Part shown: piece by piece, positions 1 through 10,600 of the stretch
Position numbering within the stretch: position 1 is the stretch's first letter
How the letters are laid out: every line of letters begins with the position of its first letter
Assembly: GCA_001970955.1 (NCBI GenBank)
Contig: MPUH01001211.1
Location: forward strand, 1-20,955
DNA length: 20,955 bases
Reading direction: 5' to 3'
Source of the DNA: Stentor coeruleus
Lineage: Eukaryota; Ciliophora; Heterotrichea; Heterotrichida; Stentoridae
Translations under genes and position numbers: made by a program
Notes under the pieces: generated by a model
The model's input: only the letters and a program-made list of their open reading frames with translations
What the model was told of the DNA's origin: nothing
Databases searched by the model: none

Positions 1-308
1 TTCTAACTAACTAACTAAATTATGATAATGTATTGGCTAATCTGATAGGAAAAATATAAAAATCATATTTAAATAACATATTTTCAATTAATAATTATGC
101 AATAGTTACATTGGCGATTTTAGCATATTATTTATTTAAATTTAATTAATATCTAAACAAGCCAACTTTCTTTAAGATATTATTAGATGAAATTAGTAGC
201 CTTATATTAGCATGATATTTATATATATTTAAGATTTATTATCTATTTGGTATAATAAAATTGTTAATGCATTAAACTATAATGGGTATAAAATATCATG
301 AACTTCAG
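1..308. other. AT-rich stretch with no gene seen
   Basis: Very AT-rich sequence with stops in all frames and no recognisable coding or RNA signature. It starts with a short CTAA repeat. It lies beyond the decayed reading frames at 309-688. Confidence 0.5.
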
Positions 309-688
309 TCAGTGATTACCTAATCTCTCGATTTTGCCAGTGCTGATATACTTATAAAATACGAAATATTTCTATAATTTTTTCACTCTTTCAATACTTT
401 TATAATAGCCTCACAGTTCGTTTCTAATATATCCTCTTAGCTTGAATCAGTTTTTACTTGAAAAAATCCTTTCAACCACAATATCATGCATAGCTTTAGT
501 ACTCAATCTTCCTTCACGATACAAAATAAAACCACAAATAACGAATATCTCCTTTATCCTTAATAAAACTAAACTCATATGCAGTAAGCTCAGGACCGAA
601 CTATCCACTTTTTAAACAAACTTGAATTCTCCTCTTCATCATTATAAACCAATGAAGAAATTTCAAATAAATCATAATCCCTGCACTT
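309..688 (-). pseudogene. Decayed protein-coding remnant, family not recognised
   Basis: Three overlapping minus-strand frames carry protein-like sequence but are broken. Positions 688-590 read YDLFEISSLVYNDEEENSS and onward. Positions 600-514 read GPELTAYEFSFIKDKGD and onward. From about 540 down to 309 the third frame reads GRLSTKAMHDIVVERIF and onward, interrupted by TGA (447-449), by further stops and ending at TGA (309-311). No 15- or 16-nt GT...AG segment repairs the frame changes, unlike in the intact genes here. I read it as an old pseudogene lying just downstream of the acyltransferase gene on the same strand. I do not recognise the family. Chance coding-like AT-rich sequence is the alternative. 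Confidence 0.35.
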
Positions 689-745
689 TTATAAAACCTC
701 TATCAAAAAAATATACATAATTTTTACACTAATAACTAAATAAAG

Positions 746-2401
746 TTAATTGATAATAGTAAGTTGAGCTACCCACTGAGGTATGAAATATGCAAATAGT
801 CCATAAGTCTGAAAATCTCTTTTATCAGGCTGATCAAGTCTATAATAATATTCTAAAGAATAAAGCATTATTATAAGCCCCATCATGACTATTAAAAATG
901 TCCATACCAAAACATTATAAAACCTTGATACTCTATTATTGAAAGATATCATAAAAGCACCAGGCATAGCAACGACAAAAAACACATATGGAAAGAAAAA
1001 TCCTAATGAAAAGTCTAAAATAACTTCAGTCAATATCCCACTGAATAAAAAAACAATAATTCTTGCCATGCTCGGTCCGATTTTGTTATTTGTGAACCTT
1101 TGTATGTCCATAAATACATATGTATGCAACCATTCATATACATTCACACTGATTTTCCTATAAAATGTCCCAAAATCTTTAGCGTTCCACCAATCGTCAT
1201 AGAATTTCCTATCGGCAAAGTTTAAAATTTCAGCGAAAATCGAGAACCAAGAATGCATTACAGCGAAGAAAATAAGCAAAAAAACCATTGTCCCTGGAAG
1301 CATCGACCTAAACCAAGATAAAAGCACAGCTTGCGAATTAGTAATATTTTTAGACGCTGAACGAAATTCAGGAACACAAAAAGCTTTGAAAATCACAGCT
1401 GTATATACAATAGCCCCAAAAAAGTCAAACAAATGAACTGATAAATTTTTCCATCTTATCGACCTATCAATTTTCGGATACGAGTCTCTATAAATCAAAG
1501 TTGGGGCGAAAAGATAATATGTAAATCTTCGGACTTCTTGACCAAAACTTTTTATATTGATTTTTGGTAAAACAATATCATTAGGTTTAAGCCCAGTAGC
1601 ACTACTAGGTATAATATTTGCATATTTATTTTTTCCATTTCCATGTAGAAGTTTTTCTCTAAAATAAGAATGCATTTTCATTGAATAGCGGATCATTTCA
1701 CAAAGAACAACGAAACTACTAGCAATAGGAAGTTGATATGAGATGAATTTAACCATAACAAAAAGACCCATTAAAAACATCGATAAAACATGGAAGAAAA
1801 GGAGTAACAAAAATGGTCTATGGGCTTGCTGGACAATAATAACTGATGTAAAACTCCAGAAAAACATTATAATACACAAAGTAATGACCATTTCAGGCTT
1901 ACTGAAATTAGTTATAAAAATACCCCCACCAAGAACATCATTGCTATCTAAAATATCCTTAGCTAGTTCAGCAACACCAAAATTTACTAAAATTGCTAAG
2001 AAAATGTTGTAAATAGTTCTAAAATCTTTGCTATAAAGAAGTTTTGATATTGGAGCTGATCTTTTGAGATGAACTTTTTCATAAAGGGCATTTTGGGTAG
2101 ATGTTGCGCTTTGTGAGGCTTGCAAGTATTTTTGAATGGTAAAGTTTTTTGGATCGATGTCTGAGTTGAATTTATTTAGGATTTCTGATATTTTGATTGT
2201 GAAATCATAACGAGTTTTGGATATGCGTTCTTGAGCTAGTTCTGTGGCACGGTCTTCTAAAGTTGTTATTTTATCGCCTAAAGCTTTTGGGTTTGGAGAA
2301 GGTTTTGTGTTATGCAGATTATCTAGATCTGATAGAACTTTAGCAAGTTTTTCTTTCAGATTGGAGACTTTATCTGAAGTATGCTGACGTGCTTCAGCCA
2401 T
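746..2401 (-). CDS. Sterol O-acyltransferase-like MBOAT membrane protein lacking the catalytic histidine
   Basis: A 551-residue protein of the MBOAT superfamily, ACAT/DGAT1 branch, which esterifies sterols or diacylglycerol with acyl-CoA in the ER membrane. Residues 1-75 are charged and helical, probably coiled coil. Hydrophobic segments run from about 130 to 520. Family landmarks are present: APTLIYRDSYPK at 299-310, HSWFSIFAE at 383-391 and FYDDWWN at 400-406, all closest to the sterol acyltransferase pattern. The segment FSGILTEVIL (453-462) aligns with the family's SAxxHExxL block, so Thr458 stands where the catalytic His belongs. Either the protein is a pseudoenzyme or it works differently. 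The start is the ATG at 2399-2401. No intron was found. The length fits the family. Confidence 0.85.
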   Translation of the reverse strand: MAEARQHTSDKVSNLKEKLAKVLSDLDNLHNTKPSPNPKALGDKITTLEDRATELAQERISKTRYDFTIKISEILNKFNSDIDPKNFTIQKYLQASQSATSTQNALYEKVHLKRSAPISKLLYSKDFRTIYNIFLAILVNFGVAELAKDILDSNDVLGGGIFITNFSKPEMVITLCIIMFFWSFTSVIIVQQAHRPFLLLLFFHVLSMFLMGLFVMVKFISYQLPIASSFVVLCEMIRYSMKMHSYFREKLLHGNGKNKYANIIPSSATGLKPNDIVLPKINIKSFGQEVRRFTYYLFAPTLIYRDSYPKIDRSIRWKNLSVHLFDFFGAIVYTAVIFKAFCVPEFRSASKNITNSQAVLLSWFRSMLPGTMVFLLIFFAVMHSWFSIFAEILNFADRKFYDDWWNAKDFGTFYRKISVNVYEWLHTYVFMDIQRFTNNKIGPSMARIIVFLFSGILTEVILDFSLGFFFPYVFFVVAMPGAFMISFNNRVSRFYNVLVWTFLIVMMGLIIMLYSLEYYYRLDQPDKRDFQTYGLFAYFIPQWVAQLTIIN

Positions 2402-2552
2402 TTATTAATGATTAAGATTAGCTAATAAGATATTTTTTAGTTATTTACTTTGGATAATATAAAGTTTAAGGTATGATTATTGTTTATTAATACTTTTTTT
2501 TTTATAAAAACATTTAAGTTTCTAACTATTTCTATTAAAAATATACTAATAT

Positions 2553-4685
2553 CTAATTTCTGGTTATCCAGTCATTTATTGCCTGACATAATTCTTCTTT
2601 TAAGCATGGCTTAGAAATATGGCAGCACATGCCTGACATTATACATTTTTCTAGATCTTCTTTAGAATCAAATGCTGAGTATGCTATAATATAAGGTAAA
2701 AATCTTATCTTTCCTTGCGAATATAACTTGTTTATTTCCAAGGATGTTTCCCAACCATCCATGCCTGGCATTAAACAATCCATAATAACAATCCTATACC
2801 CACTTTTCTCTTTTTGTCGATTTAATACCATCTCCAAAGCACTCTTCCCCGAACTAGCCGCATGAATTGTATACTTCCTATGAACCCTACAACAATTGCA
2901 CTGTACCTCCAAATTGTCTAACATATTCTTCAAAATTTCTATATTAATCTCAATATCATCAACAATCAAAATATCCACCCAATTGGCAACATTTTTACAT
3001 TCAACAGACGATATAGTTAAAGGTAATAATATTTTTCCTTCTTCTGGTATATCAAGTCCAGGGTCTTTATTATCATTATACTCAATTAAATCAAAGAACA
3101 TGGCGACTTTAACATAATTATTATCCTCTTTACTAATAATAAGTTCCCTTGCACAAATTTTATGCATGATTTTTTTTGAAATTTTAAGCTTCAAAGATTT
3201 ATACATATATTCAATAGTCTCATTTGAGTCCATGAGGAAATTTTTATAAGAGTTAAAAATTATTATCAGTCGGACCCCATCAGATTCGTTTAATAATATG
3301 ATTTTTACTTGAGGAGTTTTAGAAAGACTATATGAAATTTACCCTAAACTTATAGAAATAAGACTTAAAATTCCTTGTCTTAATCTATTTTTGTCTGTGT
3401 ATACATTAAACAATTGACTAGGGAGACTGAGTTCATATGATGAGTTTAAATATATATCTTGAAGGATTAAAATACATTCTTCGACTATATTTGAAATTTT
3501 AACCCAAGTAAATGATAAACCTAAGTTGTTGGTTTTTAGATAAGAATAATCAATCATATCTCTGATTAAAGATAGTATATATCGTAGTATGCTTATATTA
3601 CGAGTTATAGATTTTGTTAAATCTAATGAACTTTTATGGGTATTTGATAGAAGTTCAAGATTTTGGTTTATGACTATACTCATTGGAGTTTTAAGCTCAT
3701 GGGATACTTGTCGAAGAATCTTTAGAGATTTCGAAACTTGTGTTACTTGGTTTTCAAGGTTAATTATATTTGTGATTTCTCTAAATGTTAAGACAATTGC
3801 ACTTTCTGTATTCCAAAGTATTTTAGTACCTGTGCAATCTAAATATTTTTCATTAACTAAAAGCACCCCGAATTTTATTGATTCCTTTTCACTAATTATA
3901 AAATCATTGATACTTTTACATAAGTTTTCATTGAAATAATCTTTACAATTACAAAATTTTTCAATCAATTTCAAGTCTTCTAATGCGAATCCTGATATAA
4001 GTTTTTCTAGTGTAGAATTTTTCATAATTAATTGGCAATTGTTGTTAATAACGATTATACCTTCAGGGACAGCGTTTATAAGATTGCATATATTTGATTG
4101 ATTATCTTCAAGCATAATTTTTCTTTCTATTTCTTCGTAATCTTTTTGAAGTTTGTATCTATACCAGAAAAATTTCGCACAAGCAAAAAAGAAAATTGTG
4201 AATGCTATGTCTGCAGGTAGTGGAGATTGAAGCATTCCTGATGATAATCCTCCTATTAGCCAAAGAAGAAGGTGTATGAATATTGTGGTATATCCATGAA
4301 TTGAGTTGTATATTAATTCAATGTGCACATGACAAAACACGTGTACTGCTGCAGCTATAAGCACACCTGCATATTCAGGAAATTTCCAGAAAGCAACCTC
4401 GATATTTTTCAAATCCATACACCAAAGCATAATCAAACCAAAATAATGCCCAAGTGAAGAATTTTTCAAAAATATCTTCGCAAGGGAAATTGATGTCAGT
4501 ATAATAATGCTTATAATAGATTTTCTTGATGTAAAGCCATAAGCATTAGTCATTACCGCAACTTGCAATGTAAAACCTAGAATTAAAAATTTCAGATACC
4601 CTCCTAAAAAGACTTGAGAAAAAGCTAGCTTTTCTTTTTTATATCTTTCATATAAACGAGTTTCATCTATTTTCTTCTTAAGCAT
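2553..4685 (-). CDS. Hybrid sensor histidine kinase with C-terminal receiver domain (two exons)
   Basis: A 705-residue membrane hybrid histidine kinase after removal of a 15-nt intron (3328-3342) that hides a false stop. Six hydrophobic segments span about 31-175. A PAS-like region follows at about 200-305, then the DHp helix with the H-box VSHELKTPM (His329). The receiver domain at about 566-705 keeps the acidic pair Asp571-572, phospho-acceptor Asp631 in MDCLMPGMDG, Ser665 and Lys687. The ATP-binding domain between them (about 430-530) is short and eroded: the N-box lacks its Asn, no DxGxG is seen, and GLGLxIS has become SLKLKIS (492-498). Such proteins relay phosphate from His to Asp; here autophosphorylation is doubtful. 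The first in-frame ATG is 4683-4685. The frame opens upstream only with TTG at 4700. A short out-of-frame ATG lies at 4705-4707. Confidence 0.87.
3328..3342 (-). other. 15-nt spliceosomal intron in the histidine kinase gene
   Basis: The sense strand reads GTAAATTTCATATAG. Its removal replaces a TAA stop with an open frame that joins a 448-residue upstream part to the receiver-containing part, with 31 linking residues before Met480. Both flanking pieces belong to one known architecture, so the intron is well supported. Confidence 0.9.
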
Positions 4686-4886
4686 AATAATTATATCCAA
4701 GACTCATTCTGGATTTGATAATCAAAAGTATTTAATATCATATATGTATTTATTAAAATTGACAGAAATTTCATTAAAATAATAAAGAATTATAACAAAT
4801 TGAATTAAAAGACATTTTTTAAGATTAACTATATTTTTATAGTTGCTTTAGATAGATAATATTTTTTTTTTTTAGATAAATGTCTT

Positions 4887-6234
4887 TTACTGTGAAATTT
4901 TCCTTGGACTAACAACAAAAGACCTATTTGCTCTTTTAAGTGAATTTTCACGTTCTGGTCTTGGTCTTGCGGCAGTTAAAGGGCTTTTTCTTTGTGATAA
5001 ATTGTTTTTACTTATTCGTGCACTGTATATCTCTTACTCAACTCTAGGTGGTAACTTTTGTTTTTTAATAACAATTCGCCCACAAGACTGTTCTTTTTTT
5101 ACTTGTGTAATATCTTTTTTCTCTTCATTTTCTAATCTTTCTTCACTATCTGAACTTGCATATCCACTCATTGAATTACGATATTTAAAAAGATGCTCAG
5201 TTATTTTTACAAGATTCCATCTCCTACTAGGATTTTTTCTTAGCATTGCTTTTATTAGTTTTTGCCAGGGCTTTGAAATGTTTGCATCAAAGCCATTGTT
5301 TTCGCATTTTAGAATTTTTTTTACTATTTCTTCTCTTGTCTGTGCGGCAAAAGGTAGTTTTCCACTAACAAGAGCATAAAAAATGCAACCCATACTCCAG
5401 ACATCTAATGCAGTATTAGCTCTATTATCTTTACCAGAAAGGACTTCAGGAGCTATATATAACAAAGACCCAGCATCACTTCTTTCTCCACTAACCCCAA
5501 GGGCGAAATTACTCGAAATTCCAAAATCGACAATTTTTATTTTTGTGTAAGTCTCATCAGAAAATAAAATATTTTCTAATTTTAAATCTCTATGAATAAC
5601 TGCTGAATTGTGACAATATCTTATTGTTTCTGCTATTTGACAAGCTATGTTATATATTGTATTTTCTGGTAATGGGTGGTTTTTTAAAAGATATTCTTTA
5701 AGTTCTCCACCAGAGCAATACTCCATAACGAAGCACACTTTATTATCACATTCAAATGTGTCTAGTAAATTTACTATATTTTTATGTTTTAATCCACGTA
5801 GGACACCGATTTCTGTATATACCCTTTTAACATCTTCAGGAGTCATAATTCGATATAAATCTATAAACTTGATTGCAACTAATTTTTTCGTAATTCTATG
5901 CTCGTATAGATACACTGAACCAAAACCCCCTTCACCTAATGTTCTTATTTTTTCATAGACAGCTAAACTTGAACTTTTCCTAAAACTACCACTTTGTGAT
6001 ATAAACAAAGGCTCGTCGGGGTTCATAAATTCAATATCGTCATCTGAAAGTTCTCCACCTCTTGAATCAAAAAGTTTACATTTAATATGAGATGGAATCA
6101 TGAGTTTTTCTTTGCAGTCACTAAGGATTTCTCTTATGCTTTTTCTTTTGTGGATTAGTATTTCGCAGTTTTGATCTACGTCTTCATTTAAAATGACTGT
6201 AATCTGAATATGAATTTACGTTTTGTGATTCCAT
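4887..6234 (-). CDS. Ser/Thr protein kinase with N-terminal beta-grasp (DCX/ubiquitin-like) domain (three exons)
   Basis: A 438-residue Ser/Thr kinase built from exons 6234-6220, 6203-5038 and 5022-4887. Residues 5-75 form a beta-grasp-like region (ITVILNEDVDQ, then FDSRGGELSDDDIEF, then PLFIS) that recalls doublecortin or ubiquitin-like folds. The kinase domain covers about 88-348: GEGGFGSV (95-102), catalytic Lys117 in VAIK, HRDLKLEN (209-216), DFG (231-233) and APE (256-258). All catalytic residues are present, so it should be active. A Ser/Glu-rich linker and a basic Arg/Lys/Pro tail follow, the last 44 residues coming from exon 3. It is probably in the CAMK/AMPK-like group; the pairing of domains recalls doublecortin-like kinases, which is inference. 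An unspliced reading would lose 39 N-terminal and 44 C-terminal residues. Confidence 0.88.
5023..5037 (-). other. 15-nt intron near the 3' end of the kinase gene
   Basis: The sense strand reads GTAAGAGATATACAG, with the less usual CAG acceptor. Splicing converts the TAA stop after PPRVE into an open frame that adds a basic tail ending in SPRKISQ before TAA at 4887-4889. The tail is rich in codons typical of coding sequence. Confidence 0.82.
6204..6219 (-). other. 16-nt intron after a five-codon first exon
   Basis: The sense strand reads GTAAATTCATATTCAG, one base longer than the other introns here. Removal joins ATG GAA TCA CAA AAC to ATT ACA GTC and supplies a clean start for the beta-grasp domain. 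Without splicing, an in-frame TAA lies inside the intron. Confidence 0.8.
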
Positions 6235-6820
6235 TTTATATATCGTGATTTTCATGTTTATGCTATTTATATAACATTGTATCGTGATTTTAAAATTTGT
6301 CCTTTATGTGAATCAAAAGATATACTGAAATTGTTTTAAAACTTAATATTAAATTCAAAATATATAATAAATTTTTCAAGTAACATCACTATAAAAATGA
6401 CATAGTATTACTATAATTTACAAAAAAAGAATGTTTTATATACACTCTCTGCCGTTGGTTAAATCTAAACATCTTATGATCTTGTCTCATCTATGCAATT
6501 CTTACCATAAATCTTGTTTGAATTTTCTAATTTTATATAAGATTAGGAATAAATAGTATTTCTAGACTAATTGCCACAAGGGTATAAACTAATATCCCTT
6601 GAACTATTAAGTTAAATCATGTTCATAACACTATAAGCCTTGATAGTCAAATATAGGCAATACACAAACATAAACTAAAAAAAAAATATCATAACCACAA
6701 GTTATTCTGCACTAATTCCTTTAATTAATAGTAAGAATTCAAATCTTAATATCAGCATTTAAAGCTTAATAACAATAAACTATAATCCCATCAAATAAAT
6801 ATATTATCTTTATTAATACG
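6235..6820. other. Intergenic region between kinase and glutaredoxin genes
   Basis: No coding or RNA gene seen. The part next to 6234 should hold the promoter of the kinase gene and the part next to 6820 the glutaredoxin 3' end. A small imperfect hairpin (6577-6601, arms CAAGGGTAT and ATATCCCTTG) is the only structure I noticed. Confidence 0.5.
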
Positions 6821-7177
6821 CTAACTAAGATTTGCTTTATTCAATTCTCCTCGTGCAAAACCGTCACTTACTTCTTTTGAACTTCCATAGAATTTACCTT
6901 TTATGAATACAAAAGGAGGATTGGTTCTTGATGTTATTTTTTGAAGTATTGTCATGAGCTGAGGACCTTCGCTCATGTTATCCACTTCAAAATACTCAAA
7001 AGTGACGTTGTTCTGTCGAAAAACATTTTTAACTTTCTGAGAGTCTTCACAATCAGATTTTGAATACACAAGCACTTTGTATTCTTCGAATTGGCTTTTA
7101 ATTATGTCGATAAGTGGTTCGTTTATGCTTGTCCTTATTTCTTCGTTTTTATCAAATGCTGAGCATTGACATCCCAT
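6821..7177 (-). CDS. Monothiol glutaredoxin-like protein with lipidation-type N-terminus
   Basis: A 118-residue glutaredoxin-fold protein. These proteins use glutathione to reduce disulfides or handle iron-sulfur clusters. The active site is SKSDCEDSQKVK: Cys43 is kept, but the second Cys of the usual CPYC is Ser46, so it is monothiol. The cis-proline loop is present as NPPFVFIKGKFYG (Pro88), and the late Gly-Gly region has become GSSKE. The N-terminus MGCQCSAF has Gly2 followed by Cys3 and Cys5, the pattern of N-myristoylation plus palmitoylation, which would tether it to a membrane (inference). It is about the length of single-domain glutaredoxins plus a 30-residue leader. The start is the ATG at 7175-7177. 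Confidence 0.82.
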   Translation of the reverse strand: MGCQCSAFDKNEEIRTSINEPLIDIIKSQFEEYKVLVYSKSDCEDSQKVKNVFRQNNVTFEYFEVDNMSEGPQLMTILQKITSRTNPPFVFIKGKFYGSSKEVSDGFARGELNKANLS

Positions 7178-7200
7178 TTTTTATATATTGTAAATATTTG

Positions 7201-7264
7201 CTTTTATCTAAATCTATATAAAAACCTCTAAATTTCATTATTATTTCAAATAGTACTAAAACAT
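7201..7264. repeat. 64-bp direct duplication, copy 1, ending at an N
   Basis: This block is identical to 7307-7370 and is followed directly by N at 7265. The pattern suggests two contig ends that share sequence but were not merged. Confidence 0.85.
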
Positions 7265-7306
7265 NTTTCTACAATGGGTTATTAAGATAATCCAATTTCA
7301 TCACAA

Positions 7307-7370
7307 CTTTTATCTAAATCTATATAAAAACCTCTAAATTTCATTATTATTTCAAATAGTACTAAAACAT
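7307..7370. repeat. 64-bp direct duplication, copy 2
   Basis: Exact copy of 7201-7264 at an offset of 106 bases. The sequence just before it (7266-7306) differs from that before copy 1, so haplotype difference or misjoin are both possible. Confidence 0.85.
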
Positions 7371-7675
7371 ACTACCAAATTCTCACACATTTTTTTTTCC
7401 AAATCTCACTTCCTATTCTACCAAAAGCCTGCCAAATCAAAAAACCTATCTAAAACAAAACATATAAATCCATAAAAACTCTTAATTCTTCATCATTTTC
7501 TCCTACCTATATATAATCTAAAACCCTAACTTTTTAAATACTAATAATCCTCACAGTATTTCTTATAAACAAAATCTAACATCTTAAAATCCAAATCAAT
7601 CCTCTTTGATCCTTTTTCCATATCCCTCCTTTAACCATAACCTAATCTCTAACTCGAAACTATAAATTATTTAAA

Positions 7676-10600
7676 ATGGCCAAAAGACGAGAAAGAGACT
7701 TAAACCCTATACGGCGTAACAACTTCGACTTCGAAATGCTCTTCCTACAACAAGTTGAAATGCAAAGACTAACAAACCAAACAGAAATCTCTCTAGTCCA
7801 ACTCAAAAGCAAATATGAAGAAAAACCTTATTCCGGGACTTCTTTAATATTTCTCACAGTTACAAATCCTATAAGAAAAGCATGTATCCAGCTTGTATTA
7901 AATTCAACTTTTGACTATTTCATCTTAAGTGTTATCCTTGCTAATTGTGTAACTTTAGTTCTAGATGATTTTATGGTAAACAATACCTGGTCAGTCAAAA
8001 CAGACACTTGTTTTCTTGTGATCTTCACAATAGAATCCTTTCTAAAAATCATAGCAGTAGGGTTTTTTATAGGTAAAAACACTTATTTACGTGATGCTTG
8101 GAACATTCTCGACTTTGTCGTTGTCATTCTAGGCTGGATGGGGTATTTTCTTGGTGGTCAAAACATAACAATGATTAGATCTATAAGAATCTTAAGACCT
8201 TTAAGGACTATCAACAGTATTCCTGAAATGAAAATCCTCACAGTTTCTATAATAAAATCCTTACCTTTACTATTTGATATTTTTCTCCTTCTGGTATTAT
8301 TTTTATTGATTTTTGCCCTTGTTGGTACTCAGATTTATGGAGGACTTTTTAGCCAGCAATGTTTTACTCTTGATGGTCAACCAACTGGAGATCTATGTTA
8401 TTTAGACCCTAAATGTTCAGAATATGAACTTAATTGTGGAAATTCAGGGTGTTCAGAAAATCAGTATTGTTGGAATTCTAATCAAAACCCAACACAAGGA
8501 GTTACATCATTTGATAATATTCCATTAAGTCTTTGTACGGTTTTTGTAGCGATTACTATGGAAGGATGGAGTGATGTTATGAGAATGGGAAGAAGTGTAC
8601 TTAATCAGAAATTCCTTAATGATATTTATTTTTATGTTTTATTGTTGGTTGGAGCATTTTTTATGATTAAATTGACAGTAGCGGCTATTTGTGTGAAGTT
8701 TGAGAAGACGTCAGGGGAACAAAAAGAACAGATTGTTTTGATTATGGATGATAAAAAGAAAAAAAGTTGGATGCCTTTGGAACCTGAAGACTTGACAGAT
8801 AAAGGGATTAAATATTGTTGGTACAGATTTCGTTTGGGGATGTATAAAATTATTATGTCAAGAACTTTTGGGTTTATTACTATTATGCTGATTTTGATAA
8901 ATACAGGGGTTATGGCAAGTCAATATTACAAAATGACTAAAATTCATAGCACAATAAGTGAAAACATCAACATGGCGCTTAATTTATGTTTCTGTGTCGA
9001 AATGATCATGAAACTCATAGGTCTAGGTCTCAGAGGTTACGTCGATGAATCCTTTAACATTTTTGACGGTATCCTCGTCATACTTGGTATGATTGAAATA
9101 ATTTTCTTATCAGGGACCAAAAACCTCAGAGCCCTTTTAGTCTTTCGAGCATTTCGTCTATTAAGAATTTTCAAACTGGCCAGAAGATGGAAAAAACTCC
9201 GAATGCTTTTAGCGAAACTTATAAACGCAGCAAAATCAATAGCATATTTAGGTCTTTTAAGTATGATATCAGTTTTTATTTTTACTTTACTAGGAAAACA
9301 ATTATTTAAAGGCCAATTATTAGATCAAGATGGTCAAATCCCCAGAGCGAATTTTGAAACACTTTTTTGGTCTTTTGTTACAGTCTTCGATATTTTGACA
9401 TCAGAAAATTGGAATGGGGTCATGTATACAGGTGTAGGGAGTTATGGTTGGGGTTCATTTTTATATTTTTTAGCTTTACTTGTTGTAGGCAATTATATTT
9501 TACTAAATCTTTTTCTAGCTATTCTTATTGCGCAATTTGAGAATGAAGATGAAGAAAATGAAGAAGATGAAGATGAAGATGACCTTGAAGAAGAAATAGT
9601 TGATAATCTTGAACGTCATGATACAAATGGCTATCAACAAGTGGTAATTCAAAGTAGGGATAAAAGGAGAAAGCAAAAAATGCTTGAAAAAATAGCGAAG
9701 AATTCAAATAAAGACCCTCTTGAACTTAGTGGCAAGTCTTTTTTTATATTTTCTCCAGAAAACCCAATAAGGGTGTTTTTGAAAAACTGCCTTTTACATC
9801 CTTATTTTGACTCATCAATCTACGCTTTAATCACCCTTTCTTGTGTTATTCTAGCTTTAGACGAACCTAAAAAAACTCCTTTAACTGAAAGATTCCTTGG
9901 AATAATATCATATGTAGTCCTCGCACTTTTTACTCTTGAATTTCTATTTAAAAGCGCAGTGTTTGGGTTTTTAAAAGGAGAAAGGTGTTATATTAAAAAC
10001 TCTTGGAATATTTTAGATTTACTTATTATTTTGATGTCATATCTTGATATAATATTAGCAGCATTTGCTGGTGGGGCTATTAAACTTAGCTTCCTTAGAG
10101 CTTTTAGAGCTTTAAGAGCATTAAGACCTCTTCGTATGGTTAGTCATAATGAACGTATGAAAAAAATGGTTACTTCTGTCATACAAGCTGTACCTGCTGT
10201 TTTGAATGTAATGCTTATAACAGTGCTGTTTTATATAATTTTTGGGATTTTAGGGATTATTTTCTTTAATGGGCTTATGTATTATTGTACTGACTCTTTA
10301 ATAGTTTTGGAATCTGAGTGTGTTGGAGTGTTTGTTAATGAAAATGGGGAAGTTGTGGCTAGGGATTGGCAGACACTTTCATATAATTTTGATAACATTT
10401 TCAATGCTATGCTTACACTTTTTGATGTTTCAACATTAGAAGCTTGGCCAAGTTATTTGTTAGGGATTGTTGATGGAGTTAGTCAAGGACATGCAATGGT
10501 TAGAGATTATAACCCAATAGCGGCTTTGTTTTATATTGCTTATATTTTCATAACAAACTTTTTCATTATGAATCTCTATCTTGGTGCTGTAATCAAAAAA

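Larger units (their letters stand above)
7178..7675. other. Divergent intergenic region between glutaredoxin and Ca2+ channel genes
   Basis: Both neighbours are transcribed away from this region, so it should carry two promoters. No gene seen. The part from about 7380 to 7660 is C-rich and G-poor on the plus strand, as are other 5' flanks here. Its true length is uncertain because of the duplicated 64-bp block and the N at 7265. Confidence 0.6.

Noticed and set aside
1..20. Short CTAA repeat at the left end, considered as a telomere.
   Set aside because: Only about four units and no G-rich telomeric pattern; simple AT-rich repetition.
2532..2546. GTATATTTTTAATAG on the minus strand just after the histidine kinase stop.
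   Set aside because: The TAG stop at 2553-2555 comes before it, so splicing could not extend the protein, which already ends normally for a receiver domain.
4685..4700. Upstream TTG as the start of the histidine kinase.
   Set aside because: A nuclear ciliate gene should start at ATG, and the first in-frame ATG is 15 bases further in.
6577..6601. Imperfect hairpin in the kinase-glutaredoxin spacer, considered as an RNA gene.
   Set aside because: Small, with a mismatch or bulge, no tRNA or snRNA signature and no repeat elsewhere.
8535..8549. A 15-nt GTACGG...TAG string in the Ca2+ channel gene.
   Set aside because: It encodes part of LCTVFVAITMEGW, the first pore region, which is conserved. 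Similar strings elsewhere in the gene also fall in conserved helices.
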